Shown here piece by piece: positions 14,403-21,522 of a stretch of DNA of 24,300 nt. This DNA is from VFZS01 sp964353255 (GTDB lineage: Bacteria; Acidobacteriota; Terriglobia; Bryobacterales; Bryobacteraceae). The position numbers and the translations under genes were made by a program. The stretch lies in the NCBI GenBank assembly GCA_964353255.1, contig CAYGVJ010000086.1:1-24300 (forward strand), read 5' to 3'. The notes under the pieces were generated by a model, which saw only the letters and a list, made by a program, of their open reading frames with translations, was not told where the DNA came from and did not search any database. Every line of letters starts with the position of its first letter. The stretch's first letter is position 1.

Positions 14403-14431
14403 TTGACGCCTGGAAATCCTCGTGCTAGGCT
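14403..14431 (+). promoter_or_regulatory. Promoter of the LamG/PEP-CTERM gene
   Basis: TTGACG (14403-14408), 17-bp spacer, TAGGCT (14426-14431). The ATG at 14441 is 9 nt beyond the -10, so the 5' leader would be about 1-3 nt. There is no ribosome site. Confidence 0.6.
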
Positions 14432-14440
14432 TTACCTGTT

Positions 14441-15202
14441 ATGCCAACAAAGAGGGCGGCGCTGTCATTTGTGATCTTGCCAGTGGCACTGCTGGTGCTT
14501 GGTCTGGCCACCATTCCAGCACAGGCAGGTCTCATCGCTTACTACCCGTTCGAAAGCAATGCCAACGATGCCAGCGGGAATGGTCGCCACGGCGCGATCA
14601 CCGGTTCGCTGTCGGTGGTCGCCGGACATGACGGGTTGGCGTACGCTTTCAACGGCGGGGAGAACTTTGTCACTGTGCCGATCGACATCAACCCCTCGAA
14701 TTACGCGACGCTCACCATGGGCGGGTGGGTCAACGCCGGCGCGGCTGACGCGATCCGGGGCATCCTGTCTCACGACAACGGCGACTTCGACCGGACGCTG
14801 GACATCGATAATCGAGGGGGCGGCGGCTGGCAGTGGTGCGCCTTCACCGGGAGCACCGTTCTCTGCGGTCCTTCTGTGGCCCTGGACACATGGACCTTCC
14901 TGGCGGTTCGTTACAACCAGAGCACTGGCGCAATCGCGCTCACCGTGGATGGTGTCTCCTACACCACGTCCGGCTATCCTGGTTCCGGTTGGACGAACAC
15001 CACGATCGGCCGCAATCCGAGCTGGGATTACCCGTTCGTGGGCGTGATCGACAGTGTCTTCTTCTATGACCAGTACCTGACTGACGAGCAGCTTGAGGCG
15101 ATCCGACAGAACGGTGTCGCGCTAATACCCGAGCCGTCCACCTTCCTGTTGCTTGGCGCCGGGCTCCTGGGCTTAGCCGCCGTCGCCAGGCGCCGGGGCT
15201 AG
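14441..15202 (+). CDS. LamG-domain PEP-CTERM exported protein
   Basis: A 253-residue exported protein. A signal peptide (ALSFVILPVALLVLGLATIP, cleavage near AQA-G) is followed by a concanavalin/LamG-like domain (about 31-225) starting LIAYYPFESNANDASGNGRH, the classic opening of these glycan- or protein-binding folds. The C-terminus is a PEP-CTERM sorting signal: IPEPSTFLLLGAGLLGLAAV then ARRRG. Such proteins are cut and anchored or released by exosortase; none is encoded here, so it must lie elsewhere. The stop overlaps the stop of the convergent aminotransferase gene by 2 bp. Confidence 0.92.
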   Translation: MPTKRAALSFVILPVALLVLGLATIPAQAGLIAYYPFESNANDASGNGRHGAITGSLSVVAGHDGLAYAFNGGENFVTVPIDINPSNYATLTMGGWVNAGAADAIRGILSHDNGDFDRTLDIDNRGGGGWQWCAFTGSTVLCGPSVALDTWTFLAVRYNQSTGAIALTVDGVSYTTSGYPGSGWTNTTIGRNPSWDYPFVGVIDSVFFYDQYLTDEQLEAIRQNGVALIPEPSTFLLLGAGLLGLAAVARRRG

Positions 15203-16383
15203 GAGTCCCTGGCAAGAGCCGGGCACCGAGTCAGGACTTCCCGTATCCGCTCCACCGCCTCCATCAGGTTCTCGTAGGAATTGGCGTAGCTGAAGCGAAG
15301 GTAACCCTCTCCGTAGGCCCCGAAAGCCGTCCCGCTCAGGCAGGCCACGCCGGCTTCTTGCAGCAGCCGCTCGGCCAGTTGCTGGGAATCGATCCCCGTG
15401 CCGCGGATGTTGGCGAAAGCGTAGAAGGCTCCGCCCGGGCGGGCGCAGCGGAAGCCGGGCAAGCAGTTCAGGCCGTCGCAGAAGGCGTCGCGGCGGCGAC
15501 GGAACTCAGCCACCATGGCGTCCACGGCGTCCTGCGGTCCCTCCAGCGCGGCCAGCCCGGCGCGCTGGGTGAAGCTGGCGGTGCAGGAGCTCGAGTTCAC
15601 GATCAGCAAGCCCACCGCCTCGACCAGCCACTTGGGCATCACGCCGTAGCCCATGCGCCAGCCGGTCATGGCATAAGTCTTCGAGAAGCCATCCAGGAGG
15701 ATGGTCTTCTCCAGCATCCCGGGAAAACTGCTGATGGAGACCGGCGCCCGGTCGTAGTAGATGCGGGAGTAGATCTCATCGGCGAGCACCATCAGGTCAC
15801 GCTCGCGGACCATCCCGGCGATGGCCCGAACCTGTTCGCCGGGGATGACGCCTCCGGTGGGGTTCTGCGGCGAGTTCAGGATGAGCAGCCGGGTCCGGTC
15901 GGTGATGTGGTCCCGCAGCCAGTCCAGGTCGATCGAGAAGCCGTGCTCTTCGACCAGCGGCATAGCCACCGGCACGGCGCCCAGGAAGTTGATCATCGAC
16001 TCGTAGATGGGGAAACCGGGGTTGGGGTAAATCACTTCGTCGCCCGCCTCCAGCAACGCCAACATGGGGAAGAAGATGATGGGCTTGCCGCCGGGGACGA
16101 TGGCTACGTTCTCCACTTCCACCGGGATGCCCCGGCTACAGCGGACGGCGGCGGCCACGGCCTCGCGCAATTCGGGGTAACCCAGCGAGGGCCCGTAGTG
16201 GGTCCAGCCCTGATCCAGAGCGCGCTGGGCGGCCTCGATGATGTGCCGGGGAGTGGCGAAATCCGGCTCCCCGATCTCCAGGTGGATGATCTTGCGGCCC
16301 TGCGCTTCCATGGCGCGGGCTCGCACCAGGACGTCGAAAGCGGTTTCCGTTCCGATCCTGTGCATTCGCTCGGCGAGTTTCAT
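15199..16383 (-). CDS. Class I/II pyridoxal-phosphate aminotransferase
   Basis: A 394-residue PLP enzyme of the aspartate/alanine aminotransferase fold. Visible motifs: GEPDFATP near residue 44, the substrate-side YGPSLGYPELREAV, NSPQNPTGG with the PLP-contacting Asn, LADEIYSRIYY with Asp and Tyr, the Schiff-base lysine Lys235 in DGFSKTYAMTGWRMGY, and the carboxylate-binding Arg near the C-terminus in YLRFSYANSYENL. It is closest in pattern to AspC/AlaT subgroup I-beta-gamma enzymes; the exact amino acid cannot be fixed. The start is the ATG at 16383 (MKLAERM); an upstream start at 16413 would add ten non-family residues. It is divergent from the sigma factor gene. Confidence 0.92.
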   Translation of the reverse strand: MKLAERMHRIGTETAFDVLVRARAMEAQGRKIIHLEIGEPDFATPRHIIEAAQRALDQGWTHYGPSLGYPELREAVAAAVRCSRGIPVEVENVAIVPGGKPIIFFPMLALLEAGDEVIYPNPGFPIYESMINFLGAVPVAMPLVEEHGFSIDLDWLRDHITDRTRLLILNSPQNPTGGVIPGEQVRAIAGMVRERDLMVLADEIYSRIYYDRAPVSISSFPGMLEKTILLDGFSKTYAMTGWRMGYGVMPKWLVEAVGLLIVNSSSCTASFTQRAGLAALEGPQDAVDAMVAEFRRRRDAFCDGLNCLPGFRCARPGGAFYAFANIRGTGIDSQQLAERLLQEAGVACLSGTAFGAYGEGYLRFSYANSYENLMEAVERIREVLTRCPALARDS

Positions 16384-16414
16384 AAGGTTTCCCAGGGGCC
16401 GGCCAGCAGCCACA

Positions 16415-16420
16415 TATAAT
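16415..16420 (+). promoter_or_regulatory. Possible -10 box (TATAAT) in a divergent spacer
   Basis: A consensus TATAAT on the plus strand between the aminotransferase and sigma genes, in an AT-richer patch. No good -35 is found at 16-18 bp. It may serve the sigma factor operon. Confidence 0.35.
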
Positions 16421-16461
16421 CAAGATAGCGCCTATCCACGTTCCTCGCTCTTTTTTCGTCA

Positions 16462-17040
16462 ATGAGTTGTAGGCGCATGAGCAGCGTTGCCCTGGCCATC
16501 ATGAGCGAAGCGGTCGAGCGGACCCTCGAGGACGCCCTGGAGGAGCAGAGCCGGTTCATCTCCGTCAACCTGCGCCGCATCTTTCTGCTGATCTATCGGA
16601 TGGTAGGCAATGTGGCCGACGCCCAGGATCTGACGCAGGAGGTCTTCATCAAGGCCCTGCAAAGGCGGGAGCAACTGAAAGACTCCGAGAAGGCGGCCCA
16701 CTGGCTGTCGCGGATCGCCACGAACGCGGCGATTGATTTCTTGCGCCGTCACGGCCGGGTGACGCTGTGCGATCTGGAAGCGCTGCCGGCGCCGGTGCGG
16801 GCGCCCGCCGCGGAGAACCCGGAGAACCTGGTGCTGCGCGCCGAGCGGCGGGCGCTGCTGGAAGAGGGCCTCGGAACGCTGACCGCGCGGGAGCGGGCGG
16901 CGCTCCTGCTGCGGGATGTCGAGGACCTGCCGGCCGAAGAGGTGGCCAGGCACCTGAAATGCTCGAAGGCCACGGTCCGCTCGCACATCGCCAACGCCAG
17001 GGTGAAGTTCCGGCGCTACCTGGCCAAGAGGGAGTCATGA
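16462..17040 (+). CDS. ECF-type RNA polymerase sigma factor
   Basis: Sigma-70 family regulator of 192 residues. Region 2 is seen in IFLLIYRMVGNVADAQDLTQ and EVFIKAL, then WLSRIATNAAIDFLRRH. Region 4 is seen in LTARERAALLLRDVEDLPAE then VARHLKCSKATVRSHIANA, a helix-turn-helix. The missing sigma 3 region and small size fit an ECF sigma. The ATG at 16462, 16477 or 16501 could be used; none has a good ribosome site, and region 2 only begins after the last of them. Its TGA overlaps the anti-sigma ATG (ATGA), so the two are coupled. Target promoters are unknown. Confidence 0.9.
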   Translation: MSCRRMSSVALAIMSEAVERTLEDALEEQSRFISVNLRRIFLLIYRMVGNVADAQDLTQEVFIKALQRREQLKDSEKAAHWLSRIATNAAIDFLRRHGRVTLCDLEALPAPVRAPAAENPENLVLRAERRALLEEGLGTLTARERAALLLRDVEDLPAEEVARHLKCSKATVRSHIANARVKFRRYLAKRES

Positions 17041-17603
17041 CGCACCCGAAGGAAGCGGAGCTGGCGCTGTACGCCGGAGGCGAAGCCGGCCTCTGGAGGC
17101 GGTGGCGCGTGGCGCGGCACCTGAAGGGTTGCCATGATTGCAGCCGCCTGGTGGAAGAGCACCAGGCGATTCGCCAGTGGACGCGAGAGCAGGGCGGGCT
17201 GCCCGCCGAGGTCGAGTGGCCGCAGTTGGCGGCGGAGATGAAAGCCAACATCCGGCTGGGCCTGGCGGCCGGCGAATGCGTGGGCGGAGCGCTGGAGGCC
17301 GCAGCGCCGAAGTGGTGGCGGCCGGCCCTGGTGGCGCCCGTGCTGCTGGTCATATTCCTGGGGTGGTGGTTGCAGAGTTGGCGCGCGCCGCAGGTTGCGG
17401 TGGTGCGTGCTCCTGCGCCAGCGGGCCTGGTGGTGCGGGCCAACCTCGGTTGGATTGAGGTCGAGCAGAACGGCCGGGCGCTGGCGCTGCTGCACCCGGA
17501 GGCGGCCGAGGTGACGGTTTCGGCCAGCGGTGAGGGCGCCGGCGCGCGCTACGTGGACGCTCAGACCGGTTACGTGACGATCAGCCATGTCTATGCGCAA
17601 TAG
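17037..17603 (+). CDS. Zinc-finger anti-sigma factor, single-pass membrane
   Basis: A 188-residue protein. The N-terminus has the ZAS/zf-HC2 pattern H-x3-C-x2-C in ARHLKGCHDCSRLVEEH, which would hold the ECF sigma factor of the preceding gene inactive. A single transmembrane helix (PALVAPVLLVIFLGWWLQSW, about 101-120) separates it from an extracytoplasmic C-terminal domain of about 65 residues with no motif I can name. The gene overlaps its sigma gene by 4 bp and the next gene by 17 bp, so all three form one unit. Confidence 0.88.
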   Translation: MTHPKEAELALYAGGEAGLWRRWRVARHLKGCHDCSRLVEEHQAIRQWTREQGGLPAEVEWPQLAAEMKANIRLGLAAGECVGGALEAAAPKWWRPALVAPVLLVIFLGWWLQSWRAPQVAVVRAPAPAGLVVRANLGWIEVEQNGRALALLHPEAAEVTVSASGEGAGARYVDAQTGYVTISHVYAQ

Positions 17604-18723
17604 GTTGGCAGTGTTGCTGTGCGGCGGGTTGCTGGCCGCATCCGCCCAGGAGGGCGGCGGCCGCACCGGCGCATTCAGGATCAGCTTTCCGGCGGATTCG
17701 CCGGTAGGGCTGGTGAGCGCCGACTGGGGGGAGTCGCGCACGACCACGTTGGGCGGGGCGCTGGCGGTGGAGCTGCGGACGGCGCTGGTGTTGCGCAACT
17801 CGAGCCAGCAGCGCATTCGCAGCGTCACGCTGCTGGTGCTGACCCAGGAGGTGGCGCCCGGGGGCAAGGCCTCGGTCTCCGTACCCAGCCTGGACGTTCG
17901 CCCGGGCGAGACTTTCCCGCTGCGCATCGATCTGCGGCTTCTCCAGCCGGTCAGGGCGGGGAGCGCCCAGGTGGAAGTCGGCCTGGACGGCGTGCTGTTT
18001 GAGGACCTGAGCTTCTACGGCCCCAACCGGCTGAATTCGCGGCGGGCGATGACAGTCTGGGAGCTGGAGGCCCGGCGTGACCGGCAGTACTGGAAGTCGA
18101 TCCTGGAGGCCCAGGGGCCGGCAGGGCTGCAAAAGGCGGTGCTGGCGAGCCTGGCGCGGCAGGGAGAGCGGGCCAGCCTGGACGTTCAGGTGACGCGCGG
18201 CGGGCGCACCACGGCTGCCGGCGGCGCCGAGCAGGAGCGGCAGTTCGCGTTTCTGCATGTGCCGGGCGCCCCGCTGGAGCTTCTGAGCGGCCTGGCGCGC
18301 ACCAGCGGCGGCGAGGCTCGAGCCGCGCGCCTGGAGGTGCTGAACCGCTCCGACCGCCCGGTCAGCTACTTCGAAATCGGCTGGATCATCCGCGACCGGC
18401 AAGGCCGGGAGTTCGTGACGGGCTCGGTGCCGGGCCCCGGTCCCGGTCTGAGGCTGGCGCCGGGGCAGAAGGCCGTGGCGCAGGAGGATGCCTCGCGGAG
18501 ATTCTCTCTCCGGCCCGGCCAGCCGATTGCCATTGACGGGATGACCGGCTTCGTCAGCCAGGTCGAGTTCGCCGATGGGAGCATCTGGATTCCCGACCGC
18601 GCCGCGCTGGCCGATCCGCGCCTGGAGCGGGTGCTCGGGCCCTCGCCCGAGGAGCAGCGGCTCAGCGACCTTTACCGCCGGCGCGGTCTAGCGGCGCTGG
18701 TGGGCGAGCTGAAGAAGTTCTGA
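17587..18723 (+). CDS. Exported protein of unknown function in the sigma/anti-sigma operon
   Basis: A 378-residue protein with a signal peptide (RLAVLLCGGLLAASA, cleavage near SAQ-E). Two beta-rich halves are suggested: ELRTALVLRNSSQQRIRSVT in the first and ARLEVLNRSDRPVSYFEIGW in the second resemble each other in the pattern of a strand with 'LxNxSxxxI/VxxxxxG'. A helical stretch lies between them (about 155-205). It may be an immunoglobulin-like or invasion-associated extracytoplasmic fold, but no family is recognised. The start overlaps the anti-sigma gene; a second ATG two codons later is equally possible. As third gene of the operon it may sense the signal or be part of the response. Confidence 0.8.
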   Translation: MSMRNRLAVLLCGGLLAASAQEGGGRTGAFRISFPADSPVGLVSADWGESRTTTLGGALAVELRTALVLRNSSQQRIRSVTLLVLTQEVAPGGKASVSVPSLDVRPGETFPLRIDLRLLQPVRAGSAQVEVGLDGVLFEDLSFYGPNRLNSRRAMTVWELEARRDRQYWKSILEAQGPAGLQKAVLASLARQGERASLDVQVTRGGRTTAAGGAEQERQFAFLHVPGAPLELLSGLARTSGGEARAARLEVLNRSDRPVSYFEIGWIIRDRQGREFVTGSVPGPGPGLRLAPGQKAVAQEDASRRFSLRPGQPIAIDGMTGFVSQVEFADGSIWIPDRAALADPRLERVLGPSPEEQRLSDLYRRRGLAALVGELKKF

Positions 18724-18731
18724 AGACCTTG

Positions 18732-19268
18732 TCAGTGGCTCTTCCGACGGCGCAGAAAGCACAGGGCCCCAAGGCCCGCACCCAAAAGCGCGAGGGTCGA
18801 GGGCTCAGGCACGGCGGCACTGTCAATCCGGGTGTAGAAGCCAGCGGACAGCCCGCCTGTCCCGGGCCCCTGGACCGCAAGGGAGTGGGCGCCGGGGGCC
18901 AATAGAACCTGCCCCTTGGCCCAGCCAGCACCGAGCCACCCGACGGGGTCACCACCTAAGGGAGGCATCGCGCCCCAGTTGGCGGTCACCAGGATCGAGA
19001 CCCCAAAGTCAAAAACCGTGTACGTGTCACCCTGGACGAAGTCGTCGGTGATCCTGAAAATGGCCGGCAACGCCAGATTGTAAACGTAGGGGGAATCCAC
19101 GGAGTCTGTCCACGCCAGATCGATTTGGTCGTACGCCCAGCCGGCATTGAGGACCGGAGCCGGCGCCGGAAGAGATGGGTCCCAGTTGATTGGGCCGGCA
19201 AGTGCTGTCAGCGCCCCCAAGAACAGAATCAAAGCGGCCAGCGAGACACTGGCTCTCATAGACTTCAT
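18732..19268 (-). CDS. PEP-CTERM exported protein
   Basis: A 178-residue protein. The signal peptide (SLAALILFLGALTALAGP) starts after MKSMRA. The middle is beta-rich and free of cysteines except one in the C-terminal anchor. The C-terminus is VPEPSTLALLGAGLGALCFL then RRRK, a PEP-CTERM sorting signal for exosortase. The start at 19268 is fixed by a strong ribosome site (GGAGG) 6-7 nt upstream; longer frames to 19364 are not supported. It converges on the operon gene ending at 18723 with only 8 bp between stops. A 7-bp inverted repeat (19306-19312 / 19327-19333) lies in its 5' region. Function unknown. Confidence 0.88.
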   Translation of the reverse strand: MKSMRASVSLAALILFLGALTALAGPINWDPSLPAPAPVLNAGWAYDQIDLAWTDSVDSPYVYNLALPAIFRITDDFVQGDTYTVFDFGVSILVTANWGAMPPLGGDPVGWLGAGWAKGQVLLAPGAHSLAVQGPGTGGLSAGFYTRIDSAAVPEPSTLALLGAGLGALCFLRRRKSH

Positions 19269-19382
19269 TGCGGACCTCCTGCTATGTACCTTGTACGCGT
19301 CTTCTGCCAGGATCCCCAGTCTGATGTCCTGGCAAACGCCTGTTATACACGCAACCACCCTCATTCGAGCAACTTTTTCTTC

Positions 19383-19419
19383 TAGTACTGTCCAGTCTGG
19401 TACTATGCAGTACTGTCCA
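19383..19419. repeat. Clustered AGTACTGTCC repeats
   Basis: AGTACTGTCC occurs twice (19384-19393 and 19410-19419, 26 bp apart), and TAGTAC/GTACTA (19383-19388, 19400-19405) form an inverted pair between them. It may be an operator or the trace of an insertion element end. Confidence 0.5.
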
Positions 19420-19476
19420 TCGCTGGCGACTCCGGCAAGGCTCCGAGGGTGCTCATCTGTGCTCTTCCGGCTGCGG

Positions 19477-19482
19477 TATTCT
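19477..19482 (+). promoter_or_regulatory. Putative -10 box and shared leader of the SagB-type gene
   Basis: TATTCT begins a leader (TATTCTGAGAGGTCGCGG) nearly identical to the one at 20202. A ribosome site (GAGGAGG) precedes the ATG at 19511, so this one is a normal leadered gene. Confidence 0.4.
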
Positions 19483-19510
19483 GAGAGGTCGCGGAAACCG
19501 AGGAGGATTC

Positions 19511-20194
19511 ATGAACCGGAGATCGTTCTTGCGGGGCGCCGCGGCGGCGCCGGTAGTAGCTGCGCTGGTACACCCCGCCGCAACCTCCGCACAGGAGTCG
19601 CGAGCAATCACTTTGCCGAAGCCGCAAACTCAGGGCGGCAAGCCTCTGCTCGAAGCGCTAAGCCAGAGGAAGACGATCCGCACCATCGGCGAGGAGAAGC
19701 TGTCCCAACAACAGCTTTCCAACCTTCTCTGGGCGGCTTTCGGCGTGAACCGCGCCGATGGCCGCCGCACCGCCCCGTCCGCCATGAACGTGAGGGACAT
19801 CGGCATCTATGTCTTCCTGGCGGAGGGGGTGTATCTCTACGATGCCGACGCGCATGTCCTGAAGCCCGTTGTGGCTGGAGATCACCGGGCGAAGACGGGC
19901 GGCCAGCCAGCAGTGGCCAAGGCCGCGGTGGGCTTGGTGTACGTCGCGGATCTCGACAAGTACAGTTCCGGCCGGGGGCGGGCAATCACGGACCAGTCGC
20001 TGCTCACAGCCTGGTCGAACAACCACGCGGGGTTCATCGGGCAAAATGTGTGCCTCTACGCGGCCTCGGAAGATCTGGCGGCTTGGTTCCGAGCCTCACT
20101 GGACAGCGCGGCGTTGGCCGCGCTTCTGAACCTGCGACCGGCGCAGAAGGTGCTGTACACACAGACGGTGGGCGTCCCGACGAAGAGCGCCTGA
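19511..20194 (+). CDS. Tat-exported SagB/ThcOx-type nitroreductase-like protein
   Basis: A 227-residue FMN-dependent oxidoreductase-like protein. The N-terminus is a Tat signal (NRRSFLRGAAAAPVVAALV). The body shows LLEALSQRKTIRTI, where nitroreductase proteins have the first FMN phosphate contact, then LSQQQLSNLLWAAFGVNRAD and RRTAPSAMNVRDIGIYVF, characteristic of the SagB/ThcOx branch. Thus it probably binds FMN and acts in the periplasm or outside; the substrate is unknown. SagB relatives oxidise azolines in peptides, but no cyclodehydratase is nearby, so that role is not suggested here. The TIM-barrel gene follows 46 bp downstream with its own leader. Confidence 0.82.
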   Translation: MNRRSFLRGAAAAPVVAALVHPAATSAQESRAITLPKPQTQGGKPLLEALSQRKTIRTIGEEKLSQQQLSNLLWAAFGVNRADGRRTAPSAMNVRDIGIYVFLAEGVYLYDADAHVLKPVVAGDHRAKTGGQPAVAKAAVGLVYVADLDKYSSGRGRAITDQSLLTAWSNNHAGFIGQNVCLYAASEDLAAWFRASLDSAALAALLNLRPAQKVLYTQTVGVPTKSA

Positions 20195-20201
20195 GCGTTG
20201 C

Positions 20202-20207
20202 TATTCT
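20202..20207 (+). promoter_or_regulatory. Putative -10 box with the shared TATTCTGAGAGG leader
   Basis: TATTCT in the context GCTATTCTGAGAGGGCGCGG, nearly the same as the leader at 19477. It lies 33 nt before the ATG at 20241. No clear -35 is seen. Confidence 0.4.
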
Positions 20208-20240
20208 GAGAGGGCGCGGGAACAGATGGAAGGAGACAGT

Positions 20241-21329
20241 ATGCTCTATACGAGACGAGATGTTGGAAAGATCGCTTTGGCCGCAGGGACGGCGGCCAGA
20301 TCGATGGGGGCCGCCAAGCCGAAGTCGGTTTTCGGCGGAGTGCAGATCGGCGCCATCACATACAGCTTCCGCGGGCTGCCGAGTAGCGCCGCGGAGACTC
20401 TCAAGTATTGCCTCGATTGCGGGATCAGCGGGATCGAGCTGATGGCCAACGTGGCAGAGAGCTATGCCGGCGCGCCCGCGCAGGCCGGGCGTGGCGGCTT
20501 CCCGGGCGGCCCTATGCCCGGCGGCCCCCCGGGTGCAGGCCCGGGCGGCGCACCGGGCGGTGCTCCAGGTGGTGCTCCGGGCGCGCAGGGTCGGGGGCCC
20601 GGCCCCGGCCGCATGCAAATGACTCCTGAACAGCAGGAAGCAAGACGCAAGGCGGCCGAAGCGATGACCAAGTGGCGGCTCTCCGTTTCCATGGACAAGT
20701 ACAAGGCCTTCCGCAAGATGTACAACGATGCGGGCGTGAAGATCTACGCGTTCAAGCTGGAACCGACGCTGGCCATGTCGGACAAGGAGTACGAATACAT
20801 CTGGAATGTGGCGGAGACGCTGGGCGCGAACCACCTCACCATGGAGCTGCCGACCGACGACAAAGTGCTCCAGCGGGTCGCTGAGTACGCCGCGAAGCGC
20901 AAACTGAGGATCGCGTTCCACACCCACGGCCAGGGCGGCTCCTCCGGTTTCGACAGAGTGCTGGGGGCATCGAAGTACACCGCGCTCAATTTCGATGTGG
21001 GCCACTACTTTGGGGTCAACGGCGAGTCCCCGGTCCCAATAGTCGAGAAGTATCACGACCGGATCGCAAGCCTGCACCTGAAGGACCGCAAAGGCCCCAG
21101 CAAGGACGCCCAAACCAGCGGCGCCCAAGGCGGATTCCCAGGCGGCGGCGGCGCGAACATGCCGTGGGGGCAGGGCGAGACGCCGCTGAAGGAGGTTTTG
21201 CAGTCGATGAAGGCGAAGAAGTACAAGTTCCCGGCCAGCATTGAATACGAGTACCAGACACCTCAAGGGTCCGACGTGCTGACCGAGATCAAGAAGTGCG
21301 TGGAGTACTGCAAACGGGCCCTCGCGTAG
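20241..21329 (+). CDS. TIM-barrel sugar isomerase/epimerase-like protein
   Basis: A 362-residue protein of the xylose isomerase-like TIM-barrel superfamily. A twin-arginine-type N-terminus (TRRDVGKIALAAGTAARS) suggests export. Barrel strands include GAITYSFRGLP, GISGIELMAN, KIYAFKLEP, LTMELP, IAFHTHGQ, LNFDVGHYFG, IASLHLKDRK and ASIEYEYQ; Glu, Asp, His and Glu at the strand ends fit the metal site. A Gly/Pro/Ala-rich insert of about 45 residues (about 82-130) splits the strand after GIELMAN, and a second smaller Gly-rich loop lies near 295-310. The start at 20241 has a good ribosome site (AAGGAGA); ATG 20226 would add five residues. Substrate unknown; family members act on sugars or inositols. 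Confidence 0.85.
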   Translation: MLYTRRDVGKIALAAGTAARSMGAAKPKSVFGGVQIGAITYSFRGLPSSAAETLKYCLDCGISGIELMANVAESYAGAPAQAGRGGFPGGPMPGGPPGAGPGGAPGGAPGGAPGAQGRGPGPGRMQMTPEQQEARRKAAEAMTKWRLSVSMDKYKAFRKMYNDAGVKIYAFKLEPTLAMSDKEYEYIWNVAETLGANHLTMELPTDDKVLQRVAEYAAKRKLRIAFHTHGQGGSSGFDRVLGASKYTALNFDVGHYFGVNGESPVPIVEKYHDRIASLHLKDRKGPSKDAQTSGAQGGFPGGGGANMPWGQGETPLKEVLQSMKAKKYKFPASIEYEYQTPQGSDVLTEIKKCVEYCKRALA

Positions 21330-21365
21330 CAGGCATTGATGTAGATGTCACCGGTCAGACGCCCC

Positions 21366-21390
21366 TGGTGAAACTACCCCCGTTTCACCA
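21366..21390. terminator. 9-bp perfect hairpin after the TIM-barrel gene
   Basis: TGGTGAAAC / GTTTCACCA with a 7-nt loop, 37 bp past the stop at 21329. It lacks a T run, so termination is only a guess. The right arm also lies inside the C-terminal codons of the MNT fragment. Confidence 0.35.
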
Positions 21391-21445
21391 CCAGGATATC
21401 CACGTCGCTGTCGGGCCCCATTTCTCCACGGGCCGTCGTGCTACC
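21374..21445 (-). pseudogene. Fragment of an MNT nucleotidyltransferase gene
   Basis: Reads GSTTARGEMGPDSDVDILVV then KRG and stop, the exact heart of the GS-x10-DxD motif of MntA-like antitoxins, with one extra residue between GS and DxD. Only 23 codons remain; no flanking MNT or HEPN sequence is recognisable upstream. It is a different gene from the one at 8805 (GEMGPDSDVD against GDAGPDSDYD). Confidence 0.7.
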
Positions 21446-21522
21446 GGAGCGGGGTAGAGCGCGAGCGGTTGCTGGAAGGAACCCGGGGGGGGAGGTGACT
21501 CCGCTCCTCACCGCGCGACAGG

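Noticed and set aside
20034..21266. Minus-strand frame of 410 codons
   Set aside because: It is antisense to the SagB-type and TIM-barrel genes, which have signals, ribosome sites and family motifs.
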